A DNA stretch of 64,000 nt from an uncultured Clostridia bacterium (lineage in GTDB: Bacteria > Bacillota > Clostridia > Oscillospirales > Acutalibacteraceae): assembly GCA_944384815.1 (NCBI GenBank), contig CALWUW010000012.1, forward strand, positions 1 through 64,000, read 5' to 3'. Made by a program: the position numbers and the translations under genes. A model generated the notes under the pieces. That model had not been told where the DNA came from and searched no databases. It saw nothing but the letters and a program-made list of their open reading frames with translations. Shown piece by piece: positions 25,724 through 35,284 of this stretch. Every line of letters starts with the position of its first letter. Within the stretch, counting starts at the first letter, position 1.

Positions 25724-26881
25724 TTATCCTGGCGAGACGGAAAAAAATCGACAAAGAAGCCAGTGCCAAACGGAAGCAAACGTGATTTCCTCTACATTCC
25801 CTGCCGCTTTTACGGGATATTCCGCCAACGTCTCTCCATCCAAACGGTAGATCACTTTTCCCAAAATTTGCCCCTGGGTTACAGGCGCCTGCACGGCTTC
25901 TTCCACCACCACTTCATATTCCAGCTCCTCCTGCCTTCCTTTCGGCACCACGATTCCCTGCCCCAGTTCCACAGAAACCGGTACTTGTGCTGTCATTCCC
26001 TGCTCCACCGCCACCGGCTGCAGCTCTTGAGGCGGCAAAGAAGGCTGCGCTATGGCCCAATTGGCGAATCCTTCATCCAACAGCGCCGCGGCGGAAGTGA
26101 ACCTTTCGTTGGTGTTGGAGCATCCTAAAACCACAGCGATCAGCGAAACGCCGTCCCGCTGGGCTGTTGCGGTAATACAGCTTCCTGCCTGACCGGTAGT
26201 CCCGGTTTTCAGCCCTGTGATCCCGGAGTAACTTTTCAGCAATTTATTGGTATTTACCAGCTGGGTCTTTCCATCCCGGACATAGTCTATCCATGTTTGC
26301 GTATAATCAAAGATCTTCTCGTACCGAATCAGTTCCCGGGACATAATAGCCACATCCCGCGCGCTGGTTAAATGCCCTTCTTCATCCAGGCCGTTGCAGT
26401 TTTTAAAAACGGTTTGCGTCATCCCCAGTTCCTGTGCCCGTTGATTCATCATCACCAGAAAATTTTCTTCACTTCCCGCCACATATTCTGCCAAAGCCAC
26501 AGCAGCATCGTTGGCGCTGGCAATGACCGTCGCTTTCAGCAAATCATCCACGCTCATGGTTTCCCCCGGTTCCAGCCAAATATCCGAGCCGCCCATGGAT
26601 GCGGCATGCTCGCTGGCGGTCACCATATCCGTCAGCTGGATTTTTCCGCTGTCTAACGCTTCCATCACTAAAAGGAGCGTCATCACTTTGGTAATGGAGG
26701 CACAGGGCCGCTGTACATCCGCATCTTTTTCATAAAGGATCTTTCCGCTTCCGGCTTCCATGAGAATCGCGGAAGGGGCGGTCATTTCGGAAGAAACGGC
26801 TTCCGCCTGCATTTTTCGGGGATAAAGGCCTATTCCCAGTATACCTGCCAGAATAAAGGCAACAATTCGTCTGCGCTTCAC
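25724..26881 (-). CDS. D-alanyl-D-alanine carboxypeptidase (PBP5/DacF type)
   Basis: 385 residues from the GTG at 26881 with GGAGGTGG upstream. A basic start plus hydrophobic segment (VKRRRIVAFILAGILGIGLY) is a Sec signal, with likely cleavage near MQAEA. The penicillin-binding motifs are SITK (catalytic Ser), SAND, and KTGTTG. A C-terminal PBP5-type beta domain follows, but the final amphipathic anchor is weak (FASVWHWLLCRFFSVSPG). It trims pentapeptides in peptidoglycan outside the membrane. It is a single gene upstream of pgi. Confidence 0.92.
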   Translation of the reverse strand: MKRRRIVAFILAGILGIGLYPRKMQAEAVSSEMTAPSAILMEAGSGKILYEKDADVQRPCASITKVMTLLLVMEALDSGKIQLTDMVTASEHAASMGGSDIWLEPGETMSVDDLLKATVIASANDAAVALAEYVAGSEENFLVMMNQRAQELGMTQTVFKNCNGLDEEGHLTSARDVAIMSRELIRYEKIFDYTQTWIDYVRDGKTQLVNTNKLLKSYSGITGLKTGTTGQAGSCITATAQRDGVSLIAVVLGCSNTNERFTSAAALLDEGFANWAIAQPSLPPQELQPVAVEQGMTAQVPVSVELGQGIVVPKGRQEELEYEVVVEEAVQAPVTQGQILGKVIYRLDGETLAEYPVKAAGNVEEITFASVWHWLLCRFFSVSPG

Positions 26882-27066
26882 AATTCCACCTCCCAAATGT
26901 ACTACAAATCTATGCTTGCCCCGCGGGATTTATCACCGGAAAGTACGCCTTTCCAAAGTAAAGCAAAGTAACAAATCAGGGGACAAATTTTTATTTGTGT
27001 GTTATACTGAAAATCAAAGACGATTTGAATCGTTTCAAGATTTTCTATTGGCAAGGAGGAACACAT

Positions 27067-27693
27067 ATGAAAAACAGCATACAGCTGACTTGGATGGGTC
27101 ATTCCTGTTTTTTGGCGTCCTACGAAGGCTACACACTGGTTTTGGACCCTTTTTCCCATAATACGGTTCCCGGTCTTTCCCCCTTATCCATCCAGGGGAA
27201 TCAAGTGCTGTGCAGCCATCTGCATCCCGACCATCACGGAGTGGAAACGGTCTCCCTTCTCTCCGGCCAAAAAAATCCCTTCCAAATTGAAGCCATCCCC
27301 ACCTTCCATGACCCGGAACAGGGCGCACTGCGAGGGACCAACACGATCCATATTTTTTCCGCCGGCGGCATCCGAATTGCCCATTTGGGAGATCTAGGTT
27401 GTGATCTTTCCCAAGAGCAAATGCAAAAATTGCAGGGGCTTACCGCGCTTTTGGTTCCTGTGGGAGGATTTTACACCATAAACGCTCAGCAAGCCAACCA
27501 CTTGGCAGAAGCCCTTTCCCCCACGGTTATCATACCCATGCATTATAGAAGCGATACTTTCGGATACGACTGCATCGGAACGCTGGAGGAATTTTTATCC
27601 CTTCGCACAGACTGTGTCTTTTACCCCGGAAATTCCATAGAAATCACCTCCGATATGCCATCGCAGACAGCGGTTTTAACCTACGCGCCGTAA
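27067..27693 (+). CDS. Metallo-beta-lactamase-fold hydrolase (UlaG-like)
   Basis: 208 residues from the ATG at 27067, preceded by AAGGAGG (27053-27059). The metal-binding pattern is CSHLHPDHHG (HxHxDH), then H in FHDPEQG, GDLG with the later Asp, and PMHYRSD. UlaG-type members act as lactonases or phosphodiesterases, but many Clostridial copies are only called metal-dependent hydrolases. It is monocistronic and convergent with hisF, sharing a bidirectional terminator. Substrate unknown. Confidence 0.85.
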   Translation: MKNSIQLTWMGHSCFLASYEGYTLVLDPFSHNTVPGLSPLSIQGNQVLCSHLHPDHHGVETVSLLSGQKNPFQIEAIPTFHDPEQGALRGTNTIHIFSAGGIRIAHLGDLGCDLSQEQMQKLQGLTALLVPVGGFYTINAQQANHLAEALSPTVIIPMHYRSDTFGYDCIGTLEEFLSLRTDCVFYPGNSIEITSDMPSQTAVLTYAP

Positions 27694-27708
27694 AAATTTG
27701 CCGATGCG

Positions 27709-27745
27709 AAAAAGCTTGCAGAGAAATTCTCTGCAAGCTTTTTCG
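27709..27745. terminator. Bidirectional terminator between the MBL gene and hisF
   Basis: A perfect AAAAAGCTTGCAGAGAA/TTCTCTGCAAGCTTTTT inverted repeat lies between two convergent genes. Confidence 0.88.
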
Positions 27746-27748
27746 CTT

Positions 27749-28522
27749 TTATTGGGACAAAATATCCACCCGAACCGGGATCCCTCTGGACGAAAGATAT
27801 TTTTTTAATTCCGGAACAGGAACTTCTCCAAAGTGGAATAAGGAAGCTGCCAAAACAGCATCCGCTTTCCCTTCTGTAAACGCCTGGTAAAAATGCTCCT
27901 TGCACCCCGCTCCTCCCGATGCGATCACCGGGATCTTCACTGCCTGGGAAACAGCCGCGGTCAGTTCCAGATCGTATCCGCTTTTCTGCCCGTCCTGATC
28001 CATACTGGTCAGCAGGATTTCTCCCGCTCCCCGGCGCTCCGCCTCCCGGGCCCAGCACAGCGCGTCTTTTCCTGTATCGATCCGGCCGCCGTTCAAATAA
28101 ACCGTCCAATTCCCGTGACCCGTACGCTTTGCGTCAATGGCACACACCACACACTGGCTCCCAAATTTTTCCGCTGCCTGGGTCAAAAGCTCCGGCTGCT
28201 TCAAAGCTGCAGAATTCACGGACACTTTGTCCGCCCCTGCCCGAAGCAACACGGTAAAATCATCCACACTGCGGATCCCGCCTCCCACCGTAAAGGGAAT
28301 AAAAATCTGAGAAGCGACTTTTCTTACAATTTCCAGCATTGTGCCCCGCCCCTGATGGGACGCTGTAATATCCAGCAAAACCAATTCATCCGCTCCCTGG
28401 GTATCGTACAATTTTGCCGCTTCCACCGGATCTCCGGCATCCCGCAAGTTCAGGAAACTGGTACCTTTCACCACCCTGCCATCTTTCACATCCAGGCACG
28501 GGATAATTCGTTTCGCATACAT
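27749..28522 (-). CDS. hisF: Imidazole glycerol phosphate synthase cyclase subunit
   Basis: 257-residue TIM barrel that uses ammonia from HisH to make imidazole glycerol phosphate and AICAR. Catalytic Asp residues are D11 in [14 protein letters not shown] and the Asp of [28 protein letters not shown] and IASGGAG are phosphate loops. Its 28522 start follows GGAAAGGAG. It lies 3 bases after hisH. No other his gene is in the window, so this pair is separated from the rest of the pathway. The by-product AICAR nucleotide is ZMP, the ligand of the pflB riboswitch. Confidence 0.95.
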   Translation of the reverse strand: MYAKRIIPCLDVKDGRVVKGTSFLNLRDAGDPVEAAKLYDTQGADELVLLDITASHQGRGTMLEIVRKVASQIFIPFTVGGGIRSVDDFTVLLRAGADKVSVNSAALKQPELLTQAAEKFGSQCVVCAIDAKRTGHGNWTVYLNGGRIDTGKDALCWAREAERRGAGEILLTSMDQDGQKSGYDLELTAAVSQAVKIPVIASGGAGCKEHFYQAFTEGKADAVLAASLFHFGEVPVPELKKYLSSRGIPVRVDILSQ

Positions 28523-28525
28523 AGC

Positions 28526-29146
28526 TTATTCTCCTTTCCGGCTCAACGCGGCAAAATTCCGCAGCATCCGCAAACCGGTTTCCCCGCTTTTTTCCGGATG
28601 AAACTGGGCTCCCATAATATTCCCTTTGCATACGGACGCGTCTATCTCCACGCCATAAAACGTCTGAGAGGAAACGGCTTGCCGATCCTGGGCTTTCAGA
28701 TAGTAGGAATGGACGAAATAAACATAGGACTCTCCGGACAGGCCGGAAAAAAGTCCTTCCGGCTGCAGAATTTCCAAAGAGTTCCATCCCATATGCGGAA
28801 CTTTCAGACCATTCTCTTCCGGTATCCGCAAAATTTTTCCGGGAAGAAGACCTAACCCCGGCACACCGGGAGATTCTTCACTTTCTTCAAAAAGCATTTG
28901 CATTCCCAGGCAGATTCCAAGAAAAGGCCGGCCGGACAAGGCAAACTCCCGCACCCAATGAGTAAGGCCTGATTGATGCAGAGATTCCATGGCATCTCCA
29001 AAGGCTCCTACCCCAGGGAGAACAGCAGCCTCCGCACCCATCAGCACCTGTGGGTCCCGGGTAATTTCCACCTGTGCGCCGATAAAGCGTAAAGCTTTTT
29101 CCACGCTTCCCAGATTACCTGCGCCGTAATCAATAACTGCAATCAT
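28526..29146 (-). CDS. hisH: Imidazole glycerol phosphate synthase glutaminase subunit
   Basis: 206-residue class I glutamine amidotransferase. The catalytic triad is visible: Cys in [15 protein letters not shown], and His/Glu in [28 protein letters not shown] opens the protein. It supplies ammonia to HisF, which follows 3 bases downstream. A GGAGAC site precedes the ATG at 29146. Confidence 0.96.
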   Translation of the reverse strand: MIAVIDYGAGNLGSVEKALRFIGAQVEITRDPQVLMGAEAAVLPGVGAFGDAMESLHQSGLTHWVREFALSGRPFLGICLGMQMLFEESEESPGVPGLGLLPGKILRIPEENGLKVPHMGWNSLEILQPEGLFSGLSGESYVYFVHSYYLKAQDRQAVSSQTFYGVEIDASVCKGNIMGAQFHPEKSGETGLRMLRNFAALSRKGE

Positions 29147-29277
29147 AATGTTTTCGGGTCTCCTTCCGCCATGGCGTAGTATTTCGCTTTAGAGTGATAA
29201 CGTATGAAACCATTGTATCATTTTTTCATTTAAATAGCAAACAAAACCGACTGTTAGACATAAAAAGATTTTATTTC

Positions 29278-29306
29278 TTGACTTTTAATCTGTTTGGTTA
29301 TATGAT
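29278..29306 (+). promoter_or_regulatory. mntP promoter
   Basis: TTGACT (29278-29283), 17-base spacer, TATGAT (29301-29306). Downstream AAACT...AGTTT arms flank an A/T-rich centre before the ribosome site and could be a regulator site. No yybP-ykoY riboswitch signature was seen. Confidence 0.75.
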
Positions 29307-29353
29307 AGTAAAACTCGGTTTTTGAAAAAACAGTTTGAGGTGAAATTCAGAAT

Positions 29354-29947
29354 ATGGACATATTGTCTTTGATAGGCATTGCGGTTGGGTTGGCTATGGA
29401 TGCTTTTGCCGTTTCTGTGACGAACGGTGCTGTTTGCCAAAAGGTCACCTGTAAATTTGCCGTTAAATTAGCCTTCAGCTTCGGTTTTTTTCAGCTTTTG
29501 ATGCCCGCCATTGGCTGGCTGGTAGGAAAAGCCGGAGAAGAATTCATTTCTTCCATCGACCACTGGATCGCTCTTTTATTGCTTTTATACATAGGCATTC
29601 AAATGCTTCTGGAATCCAGAAAAGGGCAGGATGAGGAGGAAGCAGCAGAAGCCGCATGCCATCTGGATGTTCCCTTGAAAACCCTTCTGGCTCTTTCCGT
29701 GGCCACCAGTATTGACGCGCTGGCCACCGGCGTGATTCTTCCCTCCGCCGTGGGCGCTTCTTCCGTAGAGCGGATGTTGATCGCCGTTTCCGTGATCGGT
29801 TTGATCACCTTCTTTATTTGCCTGGCCGGTGTCTATGTGGGAAAAAAATTCGGCACTTTGCTTTCCAAAAAAGCGGAAATCGCAGGCGGTATCGTTTTGA
29901 TCGCCATCGGTCTGAAAATTTTCATAGAGCACATGTTCTTTTCCTGA
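29354..29947 (+). CDS. mntP: Manganese efflux pump MntP
   Basis: 197-residue six-helix membrane exporter. The two inverted halves each carry the acidic metal motif: GLAMDAFAVSVTNG near the start and VATSIDALATGVILP in the middle. An acidic, probably cytosolic loop (GQDEEEAAEAA) connects them. GAGGTG precedes the ATG at 29354. It has its own promoter and terminator, so it is a single-gene unit protecting against excess manganese. Confidence 0.95.
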   Translation: MDILSLIGIAVGLAMDAFAVSVTNGAVCQKVTCKFAVKLAFSFGFFQLLMPAIGWLVGKAGEEFISSIDHWIALLLLLYIGIQMLLESRKGQDEEEAAEAACHLDVPLKTLLALSVATSIDALATGVILPSAVGASSVERMLIAVSVIGLITFFICLAGVYVGKKFGTLLSKKAEIAGGIVLIAIGLKIFIEHMFFS

Positions 29948-29973
29948 GAAACAAACGAAATTATTTACACAGA

Positions 29974-30014
29974 AAGCCCTTTGAAAAGCATCATTGCTTT
30001 TCAAAGGGCTTTTC
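29974..30014 (+). terminator. mntP terminator
   Basis: AGCCCTTTGAAAAGC pairs with GCTTTTCAAAGGGCT and is followed by TTTC; long perfect stem. Confidence 0.85.
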
Positions 30015-30103
30015 ATTTTCGCAATCGTTTCTATTCAGCTGCAAATTGCTCACACGCGGAAAAAAATCAAAACTCTCCCTGTTTTGCAAAATCACAAAAA
30101 AGA

Positions 30104-31135
30104 TCAGCATTCATCCGCAATCCGATACAAAAGGCGCTTAGTATCCTCCCAGCCGAGACAGGGATCCGTAATGGATTTTCCGTATACCCGCTCTGCGGAA
30201 ATCGGTTGGCAGCCCTCTTCCAAATAGCTTTCGATCATCACGCCTTTTACCAGCCGATGAAGTTCCGGGTTATGTCTGCGGCTATGAAGCACTTCGCTAA
30301 CAATCCGGATCTGCTCTTTATACTTCTTGTTGGAATTGGAATGGTTGGCGTCCACAATCACCGCCGGATTTTTCAGGTCCCGCTTCTGGTACATTTCCAG
30401 CAGGCGGACCAAATCTTCATAATGGTAATTGGGCACGCACGTTCCGTATTTATCCACACCGCCCCGAAGGATCACGTGAGCCAGATCATTGCCGCCGGTG
30501 GTCACATCCATGCCTCTGTAAATAAAAGTATGGGGAGACTGCGCTGCCACCACAGAATTCAGCATAACGGAAAAATCCCCGCTGGTTGGGTTTTTCATTC
30601 CCACGGGAATATCCATCCCGCTGGCCGTTAAGCGGTGCTGCTGATTTTCTACAGACCGAGCCCCCACTGCCTCATAGGAAAGAAGATCGTCCAGGTAACT
30701 CCGATTTTCCGGATACAGCATTTCATCCGCTGCTGTCAGGCCGCTTTCCTGCATGGAGCGAATGTGCATTTTCCGGATGGCGATAATGCCCGCCAGAAGA
30801 TCCGGCGCTTTATCCGGGGAAGGCTGATGCAGCATCCCCTTATATCCTTCTCCGGTGGTCCTGGGTTTATTGGTATAAATTCTGGGGATCAGAATCAGTT
30901 TTTCGGAAAGCTCCTGGTTCAGGCGGCTAAGCCGGGAAACATATTCACAAACGGCGTCTTCATTGTCCGCCGAGCAGGGGCCCACCAGAACCACAAATTT
31001 TTCCTTTTTCCCCGAAAAAACGTCCCGTATCTCCTTATCCCGCTCTTTTTTTAAGCGGATCAATTCCCGGGACAGCGGATATTCTTCTTTCAATTCCGCC
31101 GGAACAGGTAATTGATGATTTACGCGCATAGACAT
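30104..31135 (-). CDS. 3-deoxy-7-phosphoheptulonate (DAHP) synthase, class I
   Basis: 343-residue AroF/G/H-type enzyme condensing PEP and erythrose-4-P, the first step of aromatic amino-acid synthesis. Signatures: VVLVGPCSADN, RIYTNKPRTTGEGYKG, GARSVENQQHR and VDANHSNSNKKY (metal-binding His). GGGAGAG precedes the ATG at 31135. The N-terminal extension and the ending GWEDTKRLL are typical of feedback-sensitive AroFGH enzymes; which amino acid inhibits it cannot be read. It follows asnA by 47 bases on the same strand. Confidence 0.94.
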   Translation of the reverse strand: MSMRVNHQLPVPAELKEEYPLSRELIRLKKERDKEIRDVFSGKKEKFVVLVGPCSADNEDAVCEYVSRLSRLNQELSEKLILIPRIYTNKPRTTGEGYKGMLHQPSPDKAPDLLAGIIAIRKMHIRSMQESGLTAADEMLYPENRSYLDDLLSYEAVGARSVENQQHRLTASGMDIPVGMKNPTSGDFSVMLNSVVAAQSPHTFIYRGMDVTTGGNDLAHVILRGGVDKYGTCVPNYHYEDLVRLLEMYQKRDLKNPAVIVDANHSNSNKKYKEQIRIVSEVLHSRRHNPELHRLVKGVMIESYLEEGCQPISAERVYGKSITDPCLGWEDTKRLLYRIADEC

Positions 31136-31182
31136 ACCGGTCTCTCCCGTTCACGAAAGTTTTGTTATTGGATCTGCGAAAA

Positions 31183-32190
31183 TCAAAGGATCTCCACATT
31201 TTCCTTCTGGCAAATCTCCAGGGTTGCCGGATCCCATAATGAGCACTGCACTTCACCGATATGGGCTTTCCCCAGCAGCAGCATACAAAGCCGGGACTGG
31301 CCTATACCTCCTCCGATGGTGAGAGGAAGTTTGCCTTCCAGCAGCATGGAGTGGAAAAGAAGATTTCTTCGTTCCTCGCAGCCGCTTTCTTTCAGCTGCC
31401 GCTCCAAAGCTTCCGCGTCCACCCGTACTCCCATGGAGGAGATTTCTTCGGCCCGGTTCAGAACCGGGTTCCAGAACAAAATGTCTCCATTCAAAGACCA
31501 ATCGTCGTAGTCCGGAGCACGCCCGTCGTGCTTTTCTCCGGAGCGAAGCTTTCCACCGATCTGCATCAAGCACACGGTTCTGTATCGTTTTGTCACCGCA
31601 TTCTCGCGTTCTTTCGCCGTAAGATCCGGATATTCGTCTTCCAGCTGCTGCGTGGTCAAAAAGGTTACTTCCCGGCTCAGTTCCGTTTTCAGAACCGGAA
31701 AAGCCTTTTTCAACTCTTCCAATGTATCGCAAATGGCCCCTACGATTTTCCGCACCGTCTCTTTCAGGTATTCCTGGTTCCGATCCTCTCGGGAAATCAC
31801 CTTTTCCCAATCCCACTGATCTACATAAATAGAGTGAAGATTATCCAGCGTTTCATCCCGGCGAATGGCGTTCATATCCGTATAAAGGCCCTCTCCCGGT
31901 TCAAATCCATATCTCCACAAAGCCATCCGCTTCCATTTTGCCAGAGAGTGCACCACCTGCCCTTCTCCGCCTACAGCCGGAATATCAAAAGAAACCGGCC
32001 GCTCCACACCGTTCAAATCATCGTTAAGGCCGGTGGACGGATCCACAAAAAGCGGCGCACTGACACGAACCAAATGCAGTGCTTTTCCCAGTTTATCCTG
32101 AAACGTATGCCGTGCCTGCTCAATCGCGTACTGCGTCTCTTTCAGATTCAAGGCCGCACGATAGCCTTGAGGAATATATGATTTTTCCAT
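31183..32190 (-). CDS. asnA: Aspartate-ammonia ligase (asparagine synthetase A)
   Basis: 335-residue homodimeric enzyme related to class II aminoacyl-tRNA synthetases, making asparagine from aspartate, ammonia and ATP. Signatures include RVSAPLFVDPSTGLNDDLNG, VHSLAKWKRMAL, DQWDWEKVI and the C-terminal TIGGGIGQSRLCMLLL. AAAGGAGG lies before the ATG at 32190. The 110-base leader is too short for a T-box. Full length and intact. Confidence 0.97.
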   Translation of the reverse strand: MEKSYIPQGYRAALNLKETQYAIEQARHTFQDKLGKALHLVRVSAPLFVDPSTGLNDDLNGVERPVSFDIPAVGGEGQVVHSLAKWKRMALWRYGFEPGEGLYTDMNAIRRDETLDNLHSIYVDQWDWEKVISREDRNQEYLKETVRKIVGAICDTLEELKKAFPVLKTELSREVTFLTTQQLEDEYPDLTAKERENAVTKRYRTVCLMQIGGKLRSGEKHDGRAPDYDDWSLNGDILFWNPVLNRAEEISSMGVRVDAEALERQLKESGCEERRNLLFHSMLLEGKLPLTIGGGIGQSRLCMLLLGKAHIGEVQCSLWDPATLEICQKENVEIL

Positions 32191-32300
32191 AGGAACCTCC
32201 TTTAATATGCAAAGAGGAAAAATATTCCATCTTTGGTTCTTTTTGGATTGATCAACCGAGTAGTTATAGCATTAGAAAAATAAAAATACAACAAAGGCTT

Positions 32301-32966
32301 TTATTTCACAGGCGGAATCGCCCGCAAAGCTTTTATGGGAATCCCTTTTTCGGAAAACATTTTTTCATGCTCCGTCATAGCCCGCATATCCGAGCATGCA
32401 TCTTCACGGGCGTGAAGATCTGCGGTCTGCCAAAGAATCGTATATCCGCTTTCTTTCAGATACCCCAGCGTATCCTGGTATAGAGCATCATCATCCGTTT
32501 TAAACCAAAGTTCTCCCCCGGGGGACAGCAAGCTGCCATATTCCTGAAGCCGGGTGGGGAATGTCAGCCGACGTTTATGATGTTTGGGCCTGGGCCAGGG
32601 ATTGCAGAAATTGATGTAGATCCGTTCCACGCTATCCCTTTCATCCATAATCTGGCGCAGCCGTTCAATATCCTGCGCTGTCAGCGCCACATTTTTGATG
32701 GGTTGATCGCGGAAAGCCTTCGTGATTTCTCGGCAAGCAACCGCCAAAACCACATCTTTTAAATCGATCCCGATATAGTTGATTTCCGGATGTTCCGGCG
32801 CCAATCCGGCAATAAACCATCCTTTTCCACAGCCCAGTTCCAAATGAACCGGCTGCCTTTTTTCAAAATATTCCTGCCATTTCCCCAATTGCTCCACGGG
32901 ACGACGCACAAAAAAGGGGCACGCCTCCAATTCCGGGCCCACCCAAGGTTTATTCCGCATCCGCAT
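32301..32966 (-). CDS. trmB: tRNA (guanine46-N7)-methyltransferase
   Basis: 221 residues from the ATG at 32966 (MRMRNKPW) behind GGAGGAATAAACAA. SAM-binding ELGCGKGWFIAGLA and substrate-binding FCNPWPRPKHHKRRL are the TrmB hallmarks. It methylates G46 of many tRNAs. Monocistronic, with an AT-rich leader on the 5' side. Confidence 0.96.
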   Translation of the reverse strand: MRMRNKPWVGPELEACPFFVRRPVEQLGKWQEYFEKRQPVHLELGCGKGWFIAGLAPEHPEINYIGIDLKDVVLAVACREITKAFRDQPIKNVALTAQDIERLRQIMDERDSVERIYINFCNPWPRPKHHKRRLTFPTRLQEYGSLLSPGGELWFKTDDDALYQDTLGYLKESGYTILWQTADLHAREDACSDMRAMTEHEKMFSEKGIPIKALRAIPPVK

Positions 32967-33245
32967 TTGTTTATTCCTCCTGCTTGCCAATCAAATTCCC
33001 TTTAAATCATCATCTCATTTTAAAAAACAGATTCAGTATACCATAGACCTATTTTTCTGACAAGAACGGATCCGATTATTTTTTTCTTTATAGCAAATTT
33101 GGCTCACACTTTCTTTTTTTCATATTCTTAAGAAGAACATAAAATCACAGAAAGCATTCTATACTAATTAGATAGGTGATTTGTATTTACCAGGAAAAAG
33201 AGCTGCCGGAAAATCCGGGCATCTTTTTAATAACAGGAGGACTTT
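32967..33245. other. Divergent intergenic region between trmB and apbE-rnf
   Basis: Contains the promoters of two divergent units. A TATACT at 33160-33165 is a possible -10 for the apbE-rnf transcript, but its -35 is poor. A short CCGGA-TCCGG stem followed by a TCTTTTT run just before apbE could be a weak attenuator. Nothing else is evident. Confidence 0.4.
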
Positions 33246-34334
33246 ATGAAAGTATCCTTTTCCCGTTGGTTGGATAATAAGAAAACCGCCGCCGTGTTTT
33301 TGGTGATCCTGGCCATTCTGGCGGGTGTATTGATCTGGATGTGGTCCCAATATGGCTACCGAGAAAACCGTTATGAACACAGCAGTTATGCCATGGGAAC
33401 CTTAGTGCAGCAAACCGTATATGGAAAGGACAGGGAGAATACCGCTCTAAAGGCCGCCTCTGCTGTAACCAACTTGGAAAACCAGATTTCCTGGAGAGTG
33501 GAAGGCTCCGATATCGCCCGTCTGAACGACGCTGCCGGAACCCAGTGGATCTCTCTGGAACCGGAAACCATTTCTCTGCTGGACCTGTGTCTGGATGTGG
33601 CGGAAAACAGCCAGGGCGCTTTTGATCCTACGATTCTTCCCATTTCCTGCTTATGGAATTTCGACAGCGAAACCCCTTCCTTCCCCGGGGAAGAGCTTAT
33701 CAACACCTATCTTCCCTACGTTGGCTATGAAAACCTCAGGATCAACACGGAAGATAACACCGCGTCTCTCCGCAATTATTATATGGCCGTGGATCTGGGG
33801 GCCGTCGGAAAAGGCGCCGGGTGCGACGCTATTGTGGATACATATAAAAGCTCTTCCGTTTCCGGCGGGATCGCCGCTGTAGGCGGCAGCGTAGGAATCT
33901 ACGGGCAGAAACCGGACGGTTCCCTGTGGAGCATTGCCGTGCGCAACCCGTATGTATCCCAGGGAGAGGATGCCACCATGGGAACACTGGATCTGACAGG
34001 CGGGTTTATTTCCACCTCCGGATCCTATGAAAAGACTTTCACGCAGGATGGTATTACATATCATCATTTGCTAGATCCTCAAACCGGCTTTCCGGCGGAC
34101 ACCGGCCTGGTTTCCGTGACGGTGGTGTGCGGTGGAAGCGAACCCGGGCAGGGAGCTCTCAGCGATATTCTTTCCACCGCCTGTTTTGTTCTGGGAGAAG
34201 AAAAAGGGAAAGCCCTGCTTCTTCACTACGGAGCAGAAGGAATTTTCATCCGAACGGATAAAACCGTTTCGGTGACCGATGGTCTAAAAGATTCTTTTCA
34301 TATTGTATCGGAGGACTTTTCCTATGCCGGGTAA
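33246..34334 (+). CDS. apbE: FAD:protein FMN transferase (ApbE)
   Basis: 362 residues with one N-terminal membrane anchor (about 17-34, AVFLVILAILAGVLIWMW) and an extracytoplasmic catalytic domain. It transfers FMN from FAD onto a Thr of RnfG and RnfD. Motifs: SSYAMGTLV at the domain start, VDLGAVGKGAGCDAIV, the STSGSYEKTF loop and HHLLDPQTGFPAD metal/FAD segment. There is no lipobox. AGGAGG precedes the ATG at 33246. First gene of the rnf operon, which explains its target. Confidence 0.95.
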   Translation: MKVSFSRWLDNKKTAAVFLVILAILAGVLIWMWSQYGYRENRYEHSSYAMGTLVQQTVYGKDRENTALKAASAVTNLENQISWRVEGSDIARLNDAAGTQWISLEPETISLLDLCLDVAENSQGAFDPTILPISCLWNFDSETPSFPGEELINTYLPYVGYENLRINTEDNTASLRNYYMAVDLGAVGKGAGCDAIVDTYKSSSVSGGIAAVGGSVGIYGQKPDGSLWSIAVRNPYVSQGEDATMGTLDLTGGFISTSGSYEKTFTQDGITYHHLLDPQTGFPADTGLVSVTVVCGGSEPGQGALSDILSTACFVLGEEKGKALLLHYGAEGIFIRTDKTVSVTDGLKDSFHIVSEDFSYAG

Positions 34335-34710
34335 AATCTTTCGAAAGTGGGATCTGGCGCTGATCGGTGGCGTTCTGGTTCTGGCACTTATCTTGCTTTT
34401 TTCCTTTACCTTCGCCGAAAAAGGCGGCATAGCCGTAATTGAGCAGAACGGAGTAGAATGGGGCCGGTATTCCCTGCTGGAACAACAGGAAGAAACGATT
34501 TTGGAAATTGGCGGAGAATACCATGTCCGCCTGCTTCTGGAGCCGGGAGCCATCTCCTTTCTTTCTTCCGATTGCCCCGATCATACTTGCGTCCGCACCG
34601 GAAAATTGACCCAGGCGGGACAAGGAGCTGTCTGCCTTCCGGCCAGGGTATCCATTCGAATTCTTCCTTCCCCCGGAGAAACCCAGGGATTTGACGGAAT
34701 CACCGGATAG
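34324..34710 (+). CDS. NusG domain II-containing membrane-anchored protein
   Basis: 128 residues from the ATG at 34324 (GGAGG upstream), overlapping apbE by 11 bases. One N-terminal membrane helix (about 9-29) is followed by an external beta domain with the SSDCPDHTCVRTGKL cysteine motif typical of the NusG-II family (COG5341). These proteins regularly accompany apbE and rnf genes in Clostridia; their exact job is unknown, perhaps in flavin or cluster maturation of Rnf. Confidence 0.85.
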   Translation: MPGKIFRKWDLALIGGVLVLALILLFSFTFAEKGGIAVIEQNGVEWGRYSLLEQQEETILEIGGEYHVRLLLEPGAISFLSSDCPDHTCVRTGKLTQAGQGAVCLPARVSIRILPSPGETQGFDGITG

Positions 34711-34723
34711 TCAGGAGGCACTT

Positions 34724-35269
34724 ATGGATCAGGATAAATCTTCTTTTTCCCGTACGTCCGGGCGTGTGGCGTTTTTAGGCATCTTGGGCGCTTTGGCACT
34801 GGTATTGGCCGCTTTGGAAAACCTGCTTCCTCCCCTTCCCGTTTTGCCGGCGGGAGCTAAGTTGGGGCTTTCCAATGTGGTCTCCATGTATGCGGCGCAG
34901 TCCATGGGGATTTTCCCCGCACTTTGCATTGCGCTGGTCAAGGGCTTTTTCGCAGGCGCTACACGAGGACTGACCGCCATGCTCATGAGCCTTTCCGGAG
35001 GCTGCTGTAGCACGGTGGTGGTTTGGCTTCTTCTGCGGCGGAAAACACCGCTTTTCGGCTATTGCGGAATCGGCGTTTCCGGAGCTTTGATGCACAACGC
35101 CGCGCAGCTTGCCGTGGCCTTTCTGCTCACTTCGTCCGCCGTATTGGTTTATATTCCCTGGCTCTTACTCTTTAGTGTGTTGTCCGGCATTTTGACCGGT
35201 TTTGTGCTGAAAGTCATTTTGCCGCTTCTCAATACAATCCCCTTGCCGGGTCACGGCAAAACTCTGTAA
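34724..35269 (+). CDS. Gx transporter-family membrane protein
   Basis: 181-residue integral membrane protein with about five hydrophobic spans and the Gly-rich VKGFFAGATRGLTAMLMS stretch. The family (often labelled Gx transporter or heptaprenyl diphosphate synthase component I) resembles ECF S-components and sits next to NusG-II and ApbE genes in many anaerobes. AGGAGG precedes the ATG at 34724. Substrate unknown; a flavin-related or quinone-precursor uptake role is only a guess from context. Confidence 0.82.
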   Translation: MDQDKSSFSRTSGRVAFLGILGALALVLAALENLLPPLPVLPAGAKLGLSNVVSMYAAQSMGIFPALCIALVKGFFAGATRGLTAMLMSLSGGCCSTVVVWLLLRRKTPLFGYCGIGVSGALMHNAAQLAVAFLLTSSAVLVYIPWLLLFSVLSGILTGFVLKVILPLLNTIPLPGHGKTL

Positions 35270-35284
35270 ATGGAGGTTAGGAAA

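Noticed and set aside
27749..29146. hisH-hisF as part of a surface-polysaccharide amidotransferase system
   Set aside because: Both sequences carry canonical IGP synthase motifs and no sugar-modifying genes are adjacent.
29147..29353. Possible manganese (yybP-ykoY) riboswitch upstream of mntP
   Set aside because: Only about 45 bases lie between the promoter and the start codon, and no conserved loop sequences are present.
32191..32300. Possible T-box leader upstream of asnA
   Set aside because: The region is only about 110 bases and lacks the T-box AGGGTGGNACCGCG-type sequence and a terminator.
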